45,566 nucleotides of DNA from Suillus spraguei (GCA_016800925.1 JABCPU010000503.1:1-45566), one strand, 5' to 3'. Numbered from the stretch's first letter, positions 34,785 to 44,760 are shown. Program-made: numbers and translations. Notes: generated by a model not told the origin, from the sequence alone.

Positions 34785-35608
34785 CAGCAGTTTGCGAAAC
34801 TAATGGCACTGGCGTGTTGTGGGAAAATCACAATTGAGATTCGGGACTTTACCATTCTGTGTTACATAATGCCGCGTCGCGTCGATTTTATATCTGTACT
34901 GTGCTATACCGTGTTCCTCATAAATCGTACAATGGCCAAAGCATTCAAGAGCGCCGAATTTGTAGACGACACTGATACAGATGTCATGGAACTGTCCTCG
35001 AGCCTCTCCGAATCAGATTCAGATGAGAGCTCGGGGTCATGTATTGGGCCATCCGTCGCATGTAGTCAGCACGCAGATCTTCATTTCGTTCTTTGGCAAT
35101 TTTACGGAGCTTTTTGAGGGAAACGCCCGCATGATGGAGCTCGCGGTGGATGGTGGTGTAGTGGAGTGCAAGGAAGCGGTTGCATAACATGAGTCGAGTG
35201 ATCTCGTCGAGAAACCAATCTGGCCGGTGGTGGACCAGTTCCACGAGGTACTGAACATCCTCAAGATTCAGCTTCCTCGGACGACCTGTGAATTCACTCC
35301 GTGGTTTGACTACATCGCCGGTGTGCTGATAGAGCTTTCGGATGCGGAAGAATGTGCGTCTCGAGAAGCCGATCCAATCAAGGATTTCACGAAGACTAAG
35401 GATATCTTGCTCATACAGGCGAATGGCAGCGAGTTGGACGTCGGATGAGATCTTTCGGTTGACCATACTAGGTGTATTGTTGTCCGACGTGGTGCAATTG
35501 TTTAAATTTTGCTCTAAGTCTCAATACGGTGAAAATTTTCATAAGTCCCAAATCCTCACTTACGATTTTCCCACAACACGCCAGTGCCATTATATACGCA
35601 CACAGCTG
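34785..35608. mobile_element. 824-bp Tc1/mariner element, internally deleted
   Basis: Terminal inverted repeats of about 75 bp start CAGC(A/T)GT(T/G)TGCG and include a perfect 28-base core with ATGGCACTGGCGTGTTGTGG. TA dinucleotides flank both ends (34783-34784, 35609-35610). The matching region at 43931-43950 reads GAGCGGTGAT-TA-AAGGCGCAG without the element, i.e. an empty site. It carries only the N-terminal half of a transposase, so it is non-autonomous. Confidence 0.88.
34984..35466 (-). pseudogene. Tc1/mariner transposase, N-terminal half (160 aa)
   Basis: Starts MVNRKISSDVQLAAIRLYEQ, a helix-turn-helix DNA-binding region of the kind found in fungal Tc1/mariner (IS630) transposases, followed by GFSRRTFFRIRKLY, TGDVVKPRSEFTGRPRKLN, HYTTIHRELHHAGVSLKKL and RKIAKERNEDLRADYMRRMAQY. 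Directly after MAQY, where the DDE domain (DPxxLxFxDE) should begin, the sequence turns into an unrelated tail (MTPSSHLNLIRRG) and stops. The catalytic domain is deleted, so the product could at most bind the terminal repeats. Confidence 0.85.
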
Positions 35609-36600
35609 TAAAGGCGCAGTTCTTACACCCCTGCATTCAGAAACTAGATGTTCGAACTGAACCTTGTTGCAATTTTTTTGTTATCAAGAGCGATATTATG
35701 CAATAGTACCAAAAGGACCTGAAAAAACTCGTACGTGAACGTGTCGTGTTCACTACTTTGAGTGATGGGTTCCGTACAGTCAGAAGTCAACAGCAGGTGA
35801 CAGATATTTTCATTCGACCCGTCCCTACTATGTACTGGTAACTGGAATATTAATAGAAGTGACGTTTCATGTCATTGTTTATTTTTGCTAGCTAATGGTC
35901 GTGTCTTTCCCCAGCTGTCGTGGTCCCTCGTGGTCCTTGAATAGTTGATTTGTCGATGTCAGCGCAATACAGCGTCAATGTTTTCAACAAAAAAAAGCGT
36001 GGTAGTTTTCCAATAGTAGCAAGTGCACTTTCCAATCTGAACTACATATATCTGATCAATGATCTCTGCAGTCACTAACGTCAAGTATAAACCTGACCAT
36101 CATGATCATGGCGAGACATCCCCAAGACGAGTTGTGTCACTTAAATACTCATTTGCACGTGTCCACGCCCGTTCTTGCAGGGTTCCCAGACTTCTTGAGA
36201 CTTCTCCAAGTTTCCACCTTCCGATGCTCCACTGGGGCATGCACTGTAATCACTCTTGCACCAATGGTACGATAACCCTGACTCTCCTGTTGATACTGTT
36301 GACAACGATGAAGTGCGATTTTTTGTGATGCTATAGAAAGGTTCTGTGTAGAATCAGGATCTCGTCCCAAGTCGCATATCCTTCATGTGTGGCCTACATG
36401 ATGTTGAGCCATGGTGTATTGATATACACATCAATCCTCTTTTTCACGCTATGGATGGGCACACCTTTGTCCCACCTGCTTGATGAATTTGCGGTATACT
36501 GTGAGTGAGCAGACATCCTTGGACAGTTGACATAGTATTGATAATCTGTCACAGCTCCAGCAAGTAATGCTGTTGACTCTACGGTCCTAAGACTCGACGG
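35609..36600. other. Repeat-derived spacer
   Basis: Continues the sequence interrupted by the Tc1 element (35609-35700 matches 43943-44020). The stretch 35815-35960 resembles 44225-44345, and 36085-36265 resembles 15830-16010. A minus-strand open stretch (36394-36621) is listed separately. Confidence 0.5.
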
Positions 36601-36621
36601 AACACTTGACTTTCCTTCCAT
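36301..36621 (-). pseudogene. Unrecognised gene fragment
   Basis: Reads protein-like (RTVESTALLAGAVTDYQYYV; SSRWDKGVPIHSVKKRIDVY; INTPWLNIM, stop, then ATHEGYATWDEILILHRTFL, stop). The two in-frame TAG codons after otherwise plausible sequence indicate decay. I do not recognise the family. It abuts, in the opposite direction, the UstYa-like relic. Confidence 0.35.
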
Positions 36622-37190
36622 CTATCATGGGCCTCCTTCTCCAGTAATTGATGCTGCTTAGGCCAGAATATCTCGCAATGGTCCGTTGTGCAAATTTTCC
36701 TGTCATAATTTTTCATGAACCTCAAACCTCAGTGCTACCAAGTAGAATGTTGCTTGAGGAGATTCTCAAATCCGGCAAAGTATATTCCCTCTCAAGGTCA
36801 AGAATTCGGTGGGGTTTCATGGTAGGAATGGAAACCCCTCACCAACTCCATTGTCTAGTAAGCTATACTGCACCAAAAGTGCAGTCGTTCTCGTCTCATT
36901 TTTTGTAGAATTTACTTCGCAAATCATCATGGGCCGACTGCTACGAACCCGCAGATATTCCGTTCCAGGACATGTCCGAAGATTTCCGCATGCATCTTGG
37001 TTCGTATTTTTTTATTTGATGTACCTCCGGCTTATCATATACATTACAAATCACTGCATCGAAGTGATCAGGTAGAATACATGTGCAATGCAGACGTGAC
37101 GTTGTTAACATGGGACTGGGTTCAGGGACACAATATCCCATATCCTAACTTCAACACCCGTCACCAATGCAGGAACTACAAAAACTCTCG
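36602..37190 (+). pseudogene. UstYa/DUF3328-family relic
   Basis: UstYa-type proteins oxidise or cyclise ribosomally made peptides in ascomycete dikaritin pathways; basidiomycetes carry many homologues. Blocks in order: YHGPPSPVIDAA then a TAG in place of the usual Trp codon, ARISRN; SRMLLEEILKSGKV; RWGFMVGMETPHQLHCL (36811-36857), which contains the HxxHC motif; a 51-nt GT-AG intron (36858-36908); NLLRKSSWADCYEPADIPF to RMHL (36909-36999); a second intron whose acceptor AG has become AA; HCIEVIR, the second HC motif; a 1-nt deletion with a TAG; then MCNADVTLLTWDWVQGHNI and FNTRHQC. Stop, lost acceptor and frameshift make it a pseudogene. A Kex2-site peptide copy starts about 300 bp downstream. 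Confidence 0.75.
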
Positions 37191-37494
37191 TCTATCGAAC
37201 ACGCTATGCATATCCCTCGACCGGAGGTTACTTGTTTCGAAGATACAGTTGACATGCACTTTCCCATACATCTGATGCGCCGTGATTAAGAGTCTATATG
37301 GCAGAGTTCGCTATGCCAATAAAAGCAGTGATTAGAGGTGCAGTTCTTACAGAGGGTTTACTCCTGTAATCAGAAATTGGATTTTGGAATCGAAACTCAT
37401 TGTAATTATTTGTTATCGAGAATCATGAATCTGTAGGTAATGTACGACATGAGGTTTGCTCCCAGCGGGCAATAAACAAGGATCAGTAAAAAAA

Positions 37495-37767
37495 GAAACG
37501 TTCCAGTGAGTACTCATAGCTCATCACTATGCGGATGTTGACAAGCGTAATTTGCTGCTAGATGTGGAGAAGCGCGACAAGGAATATATTGATTATAGAA
37601 ACCCCCACAAGAAGAGGGATGAGGGGAAGCGCGACTTGGTGATAATTGGCAAATTTAGCTCCTACAAGAAGAGGGATGAGGGGAAGCGCAACTCGGAGAA
37701 ACTTGACACCCTCTATACTAACCCTTCCTACTCATCCGGTACTTGCTATTCAGCAAAGGTAGAATAA
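37495..37767 (+). pseudogene. Kex2-site peptide precursor, copy 4, lacking signal exon
   Basis: The sequence starts at GAAACGTTCCA next to an A-run; the signal-peptide exon and promoter are absent. The GTGAGT donor and CTAG acceptor are kept. The second exon reads DVEKRDKEYIDYRNPHKKR, then two near-copies of a unit: DEGKRDLVIIGKFSSYKKR and DEGKRNSEKL, ending at a TAA at 37765-37767. This copy shows the expanded unit most clearly (KKRDEGKR spacer plus a Tyr-containing segment before KKR). Without a signal peptide it is probably not secreted. Confidence 0.65.
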
Positions 37768-38154
37768 GCCGTCCACAAAAGTTGCATATACCAATAAATT
37801 CATGAGCCCATGATATGATATTGCAGTTGTGGGATAGTTGGCGATGTGAATGAATTTGTCTTCATTTTGAGATGGCAGGTGAAGATTGTCAAAGGAGCCG
37901 TATGTTGGGAGTGTGATGCATGTCCAATTTGCATCACAGTATATATGGCATTACTTAGCAGGAGCAGAATTGTATCCTTCTATAGTCCTCACGGCTACAA
38001 TGTCAAGGACTCGTCAATTTACTGATGTTGGTGAAATGATGTTCAGTTATATTTCGTAGTGTCGCACGACTCGCACGGTATTCCATTTCTTCGTCAGATA
38101 CTATCATACCTGTAACGTCTAGATCTTATCGTTCAATTTGATATTCACATTACC
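37768..38154. other. Spacer after peptide copy 4
   Basis: The first about 150 bases match the 3' flank of peptide copy 2 (18360-18500). After that no gene is recognised. Confidence 0.5.
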
Positions 38155-38866
38155 TTGATAGGACTCTCACGACGTTTAGAACCGCTGGGTCAAGTGATTC
38201 TAATTCCAGTCAGCTTCTTTGTTTGCGCCTCCAGTGGCCTGGGACATAACCGCAACTCGATTCCACTGTCACATTGTCGAGTTCCTCTCCAATCTTCCGT
38301 TTCTTTCCTCAAAACATCCATTAAAGACTCAATAGTTTTATTGAAGGTACAAGGTGTAGTGTTCGTCCTCCGTGGCTGTTTGTATCAAATCGAGCTGAGT
38401 GTATCTTCGAGACACACCAGCGACATATTACACCCAGGTGAGCAGGGAGGAGGAACTTGTTGTTATGACTTGATTAAAGGTGCTGAAAGAGGAGAGGTAT
38501 CGCAACAAAGCAGTCATAACTGCAACTATCTCAGCAGCTGCCTGTATGAACTGAGAGGGTGGCAAGGTTGTCTTTGCTACACGAGCTATGGGAAGGGAGA
38601 GTGCGAAGGCGGCCAGAGGAGCTTGGGGGCTGTTGCATGTGGTATCCCCTTCTCCCCCGATTAGTTGGAGAAGGGTTTTATCAGACGCAAACATCCCTCC
38701 CCAGATCTGTCATGAGTTCTGGCTTGAACTAGATATGATAGACGCCTGGTACGTACATCATGCAATTATGCCGTGCAGTTTCTCACCCTCCATCTTAAGA
38801 CAAGCAGAGGCGCTTGTTCGCTGACTGGAACTCACTGCAATCTGAATCACTACACGAACCAAGGCG
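38155..38866 (+). repeat. NLR leader module, copy 4, with a 169-codon open frame
   Basis: Closest to copy 1. One frame stays open from 38155 to 38664 and includes a Cys-rich part (CCYDLIKG, then SSCLYELRGWQGCLCYTSYG). The frame is not conserved in the other copies, so I treat it as a chance or decayed ORF inside the leader. Confidence 0.65.
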
Positions 38867-41800
38867 ATGCCATCCAAAAAAACGAAAGCAGGACTTGGAA
38901 AGCCTAAAGAATCAAAGGTAGGGGCGCGTATCTAGACGTCACCACCGTATATCTCATCTGTCATCATAAGCAGGACTCAAAACAATCCTCTTTTGAGACC
39001 AAGAAGTCCCAGGACGACAGTGTGACCCAGCTGCTGGATGCCACTATATTAGCCATCAACACTACCAAAGACCTTGTGCCTATCGATCTGGCAAAAGGCA
39101 TTCTTGGAACAATTGCGAACATTTTGACTCTTGCGCAGGTGCGTTGGCCTAACAACTCTCAGATAGTTTGATGAAGACCTACATTTATACAGTCGGTGAT
39201 CAAGAACAAGTCCGATTTCCAAGGGATAGCTGAGAAGTGCGAGACCATCAGGGAAATCCTTGAAAGAGTGACCAAGGGTACCACCGAAGATGATTTGCGA
39301 GGATACTTGGGACATGCGTTAGCTCAGCTCAATAAGTGAGCTGAACCGATGTTACCGTCGCCAGAATCTGATGATACTGTTCAGATCAGTAAACCGCATC
39401 AATAGCGATGTAGCGTCATCGAAGGAGCAAGGTTTTTGGCACAGGCTCTTCTCTGTCACCATCGATCGCGACCGGATTACCAAATGGGAAAAAGATTTGG
39501 ATCAAGACCTCATGCTATTCAGAGTATGTTTCTTGAACTACATCTCAATTTCTACTGCTAAGTAGTGTCGTTAGACTGAAGCGATCGCCAGCATTGCGAT
39601 CAAGATGGAGAAGCTAACTTTGACCCCCAGGGACGACACTCACAGGATCAATTACATCCAGTAAGTTGTCATTTTAGCAAGTAATGTATAGTCTTAACCA
39701 CAATCAGGTATCGCCCACCCGTTCCATCACGACCGGCCATGCTGTATGGTCGCGACGATCTTGTTGAAGAGTTGACGAACCTTGTCGTCAATGATGAGCA
39801 TCTAGCATTGATCGGTCCTGGGGGAGTGGGGAAGACTTCTGTGGCCAAAGCCATCCTGCACGAGTCACTCATCACGAATAAATTTGCTGACAGGCGCTTC
39901 TTTGTGACTTACGATGGGCTGGATCCCTCGACCATCACATTCGAAACGTTAATGACGCGTTTCGCAGGAGGCCTTGGCATAGAGATCTCCGGTGCTGACC
40001 CCGTGCGCCAGATATCTACATTTCTTCGTTCTGCCAATACCCTCGTTATCCTTGACAATGCCGAGACCTTCGAAGAGGCCAGTGCATCGTCGGTGCTCGG
40101 AGACATATCGGCAGCCATTGCTGAGATGGCCAATATTCCTGGCATTGTTATTATTCTCACATCACGCAGTAGAAGGAATGCACCAAACGTCCGATGGATT
40201 ACCAAGGATGTCCTGCCACTGGACTTAAACTCGGCTCAAGCAGTGTTCTTTCAAATTTATCAGCATGCCAGTCGTAGCGAAGCTGAAGAACACATTAAAT
40301 GGTCTGCTGAAGGAATTAGATTTTCATCCCCTTTCTATCAACATACTTGCAAATGCTGCGCAACAAAATCACTGGTCTCCAACCACACTGCTCAAGAGGT
40401 GGAACGATCGGCACAGCAAGGTGCTCGACAGCGGCAAGGGGAAGCTGCAAAGCTTGTCTGACACCATGCAGCTGTCGCTCAGCTCACCATCGTTCCAGAA
40501 TCTTGGCGAAGATGGACTTCGTGTCCTAGCCATCATCGCATTCTTGCCCCAGGGTCTTAATGAGGACCTAGCTAGTGACTTGTTACCATCGCTTCAGCAA
40601 GTCGACACTACATGCGATGTTCTGTGCATGCAATCACTTGTCTATCGTCAAGACAAGTTTCTCAAGATGCTCGCTCCCATTCGACATTACGTGCGAGATT
40701 CGTTGCGAGCACCTGACACCACGTGTTTGCAAGAGATATGTGCCTTCTACTATCGCACTGTTGCCTCCTGTTCAGAAGCGCGCGATCAGCATGCTGATAT
40801 CATTATTTCGGATCACCTAAACATTGAGCAAGTAGTTGCCTTCAACCTTGCCAATATCCCGGGTAACGCAAAAAAGACCTATGTCGCTTGCTGGCAATTT
40901 TTGCAAAGTTTGAAATGGCATCTACCTCGCCCGACCACTCTTGCCCCTGCTATTTCCAATATTGTCCAAAAGTCTTCCACACGGATGTCAAAGGCACATT
41001 GCTTGTTCACTCTCGCAAAACTGTACGACACACTTTCTCAGCTCGCCGAATCGTCACAGGCCTTTCAAGCAGCCGAGGTGCTCTACCTCGCCGCCGGCAA
41101 CCATGAGAGCATGGCGGATTGTCTTCTAATTCGTGCAGACTTGCTGAGATGTCAAGGTCGCTATATTAAGTCCCAGAATCTCATAGAGGATCTTCAGCAC
41201 TCCAACTCTTGGAAGTCTCTCAGCGAAACAACGAAAGCCCGAGCTTGGTTTCTCTTGGATATGGCCCGGATGTACACATTCACAGCATCCGCTGATGAAT
41301 TGTTTGTGAAGACCGCAGAAGATCGCGTTTGGAGCTTATATTCCAAGATTTGGCACTGTCGGGCCGAATTTCGTTATGGAGGTGATGCTGTTCAGGCACG
41401 CACCCACTTAGAAGACCTTCTCTTGCAATGTGCAAGTGCCGGGGATCTTATCGACCACAGGGATGTACTTGAGGCCTTGCAGAGATAGCATTGTGTGAAG
41501 GCAGGTTGTCCGATGCAATGGATAACCTGCAGGCAGTCATAGGGATTTTCGAAGGACAACATTCCGCTGACGTCCTTTGGTATACCGTGCGAAGGGCTGT
41601 TGTTGCGAGCAAGCAAGGGAATCATGAGCAAGCAAGGGAGCTCATCCGGAAAGCCTCAGAACCCTTCCAATTCTTCTCACTGCGCAATGCGCGCGTATTC
41701 CTCCACCGATCTTACGGCTCTGCCTGCATCGAGCTCACCGCAGGCGAGTGCGACAGAGCCGAGACTTATTTCACCACTGCCATCGAAGCCTGTGATATGC

Positions 41801-42027
41801 AAGGTGATCTGATGTATAAGGCATTCAGCATACGTGGACTGGGGGAGATTGCATTTGCGCGTATGAACTTTGCTCTAGCCACACAGCGCTTCAAAGAGAC
41901 CGGTCTTTATGCGCTGAGATGGAGTGCCTCCCGAGCATTTGTACAGTTGTTCGCCACCTGGTTTACCAGACAGATTCGAAGGATGGTCGTTATACCTGAA
42001 GGATATGCCCCCATTTGCGAACGATAA
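38867..42027 (+). pseudogene. NLR4: NLR paralogue with frameshifts
   Basis: The first five exons are intact (38867-38917, 38974-39138, 39193-39335, 39385-39523, 39575-39660), and exon 6 starts at 39709. Walker A is the canonical GPGGVGKTS, unlike the KSS of the others; Walker B is TLVILDNAE. Compared with NLR1-3, one A is inserted near 40297 (CATTAAATGG versus CATTAATAGC), shifting the frame. One G is lost near 41474, restoring it. Two single-base deletions near 41899 and 41923, plus a 3-nt difference, change the C-terminus, which ends GYAPICER. About 390 codons therefore read out of the original frame. Either a recent pseudogene or a sequence with homopolymer errors. Confidence 0.8.
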
Positions 42028-42209
42028 TAGGTAGATTGTATGCGCTAGCCTGCTGTTGTATACCACGAGCAGTTTCATCATTGTAATGTATCCATGGCAA
42101 CGCAGTAGTCAGACAAATACTAGATACATATATACTACTACGGTACAGTCCAATAGACCGATGGATGGCCTGAAAGACCTAAGAAATTCACATTTGTTAA
42201 GGATTCAGT
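42028..42209 (+). repeat. NLR 3' flank, copy 4
   Basis: Nearly identical to the NLR3 3' flank through CAGTAGTCAGACAAATACTAGATACAT (about 42127), then diverges. Confidence 0.7.
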
Positions 42210-42581
42210 GTGCTGGCGACAGGAAGATGGAAGAAACATACTACCAGCCCTCCTGAACGATGGAGTAGAGTTGACGATCTATTGATCGAGGATGCGAATG
42301 GCTGTCGCTCCGAGTTGAGATGGGCAGAAGAATATTGTAGAAGGGAATATTTTAGCATTGTACATGTTGAAGACAAAGTGGTAGCCGATGATGTGACATT
42401 GGATGGGGAGAATCGATACATATTGAAGCTAGTCAATCTGAGGGCTAAGCCGTCCGACTGTGAGCCTGTATCTCGAAAAGGTCACACTACTCACCACGTC
42501 AGCTTTTCCTTGTACAAGCTTCTTTTGGGGCTTGGCAAAACGCTCAGGTACAACATCTCTTGGTATTGTAGGTTAATCTAG
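42210..42581 (+). CDS. Hypothetical ORF, up to 123 aa
   Basis: An open frame with protein-like composition (VDDLLIEDANGCRSELRWAE, EYCRREYFSIVHVEDKVVAD, TLDGENRYILKLVNLRAKPS). A related but broken copy lies downstream of NLR2 (28890-29230). No upstream exon could be identified, so this may be the last exon of a decayed gene. No family recognised. Confidence 0.35.
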   Translation: MLATGRWKKHTTSPPERWSRVDDLLIEDANGCRSELRWAEEYCRREYFSIVHVEDKVVADDVTLDGENRYILKLVNLRAKPSDCEPVSRKGHTTHHVSFSLYKLLLGLGKTLRYNISWYCRLI

Positions 42582-43170
42582 TTCCTCATCAGTGTTAATA
42601 GACCCAAGAACGTGCGAGGACATTGAAACGATTGTCGGAGCGTCTCAAGGTCTGTATATAAATGGATAATTGAACCATGGTATAAACTCGGTTGCCTGAC
42701 TGACCTGTCTTGTGTTCTCGTAGTATGCAGCACTTTGACGTCATCTTGATAGGACCTTTTCAATGTTGAGAACACCGAGCCATTTTGATTCCAGTCAGTA
42801 ACTTTCATTTGGGCCAATATCTCCCTATCTAATCTTCCGCTCCTTTCCTTGCACTTATTTGAACTCGACAGCTGTATTGGAGGTATGAAGTATCGGAGTT
42901 TGTGGCAAGCCAAGCTGTGTCTATCAAGAAATGGCGTCCACCAAAAAATGACACCATGTATCTAGACGAGTAGGGAGGAAGAACCTGCTGTTATGCTCGG
43001 AGCCTCCGATCTGAAATGGGAAAATTATCGTGAGGGAGAACCGTAGCCTTTGTACAACTGGGCGAAGGTAAGCACAACTGATTCAATAGCCTGCATGAAC
43101 TGAAAAGGCGACATGATCCTCTTTAGTACACGACCTACAGAGAAGGAGGTGGGAAGGCAAGAGTCACGGG
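42582..43170 (+). repeat. NLR leader module, copy 5, without an NLR gene
   Basis: From about 42735 the leader landmarks appear again (TCTAATCTTCCG, TGGAGGTATGAAGTATCGG, GAGTAGGGAGGAAGAACCTGCTG, AGCCTGCATGAACTGAAAAGG). It breaks off before the conserved CCGTGCAGTTTCTCACC block, and no NLR start or exon follows. Confidence 0.6.
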
Positions 43171-44438
43171 GCTGCCAGTTGCATAGATGATCGGGGTGAC
43201 AAACGGACTGCGAACTTAATTATGCTCACTACCCACTAGCGCTCACTGCTCCGCACCAAACTTTAAAATGTCTGCATCAAATACTCATGACAAGTTCACA
43301 TTGTGGAAGAAGATGTCATCTCTGCAGGCCGAACATCTACACCTTTACTTAGATGCTTTACTTGCCGCTGAAGAGCGCGCCGAGAGGCACAGGACCGACT
43401 ACAAAAAGAAGCGAACTATCAAGTAGTGGCTTTGCGAGAGTTCCGATGGCAAAGAGGTGCATCCATTGCTAAGGATAGCAACCATGGCATCTATCGGATC
43501 TCTAGCATCAGCTCGGTACCTCGGTGAAGTTTCAAGCATCAACAAATCCAAAACTAATGATTTCATCACTTTGGTCACGGGATATGTATATGACGAGTCG
43601 TGCATCCTCGTTATCTAACATCGTGCTGGTCGGTATTTTTAATGCCAGTTATGCCATATCCGTATTCACTTCTTTCAGCGTCTAGACGTCAATATTTCCT
43701 CAAGTGTTGTTTCAATCACGCCTTGACTCTGCAAAGCCACGAAAGGACAATAATGATGCAGTTATAATTTATTGGACACGGCTATGGTTTACTTCCATGG
43801 GACACCGCGGTAATAGTTTCCAATTACCATCGAATGGATATGGAGCTGACCGACTTTCCCTTATGACGAGGTTGTCCGACGCACGGAATGTACTCCTCCA
43901 TATCGCCGTGTCGGTTCCCCATTCCAGTAAGAGCGGTGATTAAAGGCGCAGTTCTTACACCCCTGCATTCAGAAACTGGATATTCGAACAGAACATTCTT
44001 GCAAATTTTTAGTCATCAAGAGTATGTTTAAGACCGCCGCAGCAAGAATGTCGATATAGTATTATTAATCATCGAGGGCTGATAACGATGACCACGCCGC
44101 CACCTAACATTACTGGATTTTTTCAGCCCTAAAATTTTGAAACGCGCACGTACAATTGTGGAAATTTCAAGGACTCGTACGTGATGGATATCACTACCGA
44201 TATCGTACAGTACCAGGTAGCATATTTCGTCGACTACTGGTACCTGGATATTAATAGAACTGACGTTTTTGTTCTGACCTTGACGTGTATTTTTGGCAGC
44301 CAATGATGCTTACTCTTTTTTCCGTTGCCGTGCACATGGTCAATTTGGGGTATTATAGCCCTCGAGTCGACACTTTACGTCAAGTAATCTCCGATCAGTT
44401 GGCTTTAAACAAAACCTTTTCTATATAACCATGTCTAT
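43171..44438. other. Dispersed relic copy C and spacer; empty Tc1 site
   Basis: 43225-43470 is the third copy of the ACTGCTCCGCACCAAAC / LREF-WQRGASI relic, with the best preserved first part (AEHLHLYLDALLAAEERAER). 43565-43990 corresponds to 34400-34782 plus 35609-35690, without the Tc1 insertion; the empty TA is at 43941-43942. 44225-44345 resembles 35815-35960. No intact gene. Confidence 0.6.
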
Positions 44439-44721
44439 TGATATCTGCAGCTGCCCCTGCTGCGCCGGCAGCGTTGCCTTCTTCCATATTACTTGCTCGC
44501 GTGAGAGGACACGCTGGCAGTCTTTTATACGCACTGGACCCATCCGGAGATCAGAATTCGGCTTCATGCATCATGATCTTGCTCGTTGGATTGTCACAGC
44601 GGCCACGAAGTGATTTTTTTATGACACTACTGTTAGCAACGGATTACTGTGACCGTTCAGTCATACACTTAGAGCAATCCCTTTCAAATGCTCTGAGTGG
44701 ATGCGGCTTCATCCTACCAAG

Positions 44722-44760
44722 GTGACCTGGGTCACGAGTGGATTTGCGAAAAGGTATAAA
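44722..44760 (+). promoter_or_regulatory. Shared promoter of peptide gene copy 5
   Basis: Palindrome GTGACCTGGGTCAC (44722-44735), then TATAAA (44755-44760), 68 bases before the ATG at 44828. Similarity to copy 2 continues upstream to about 44440. Confidence 0.75.
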
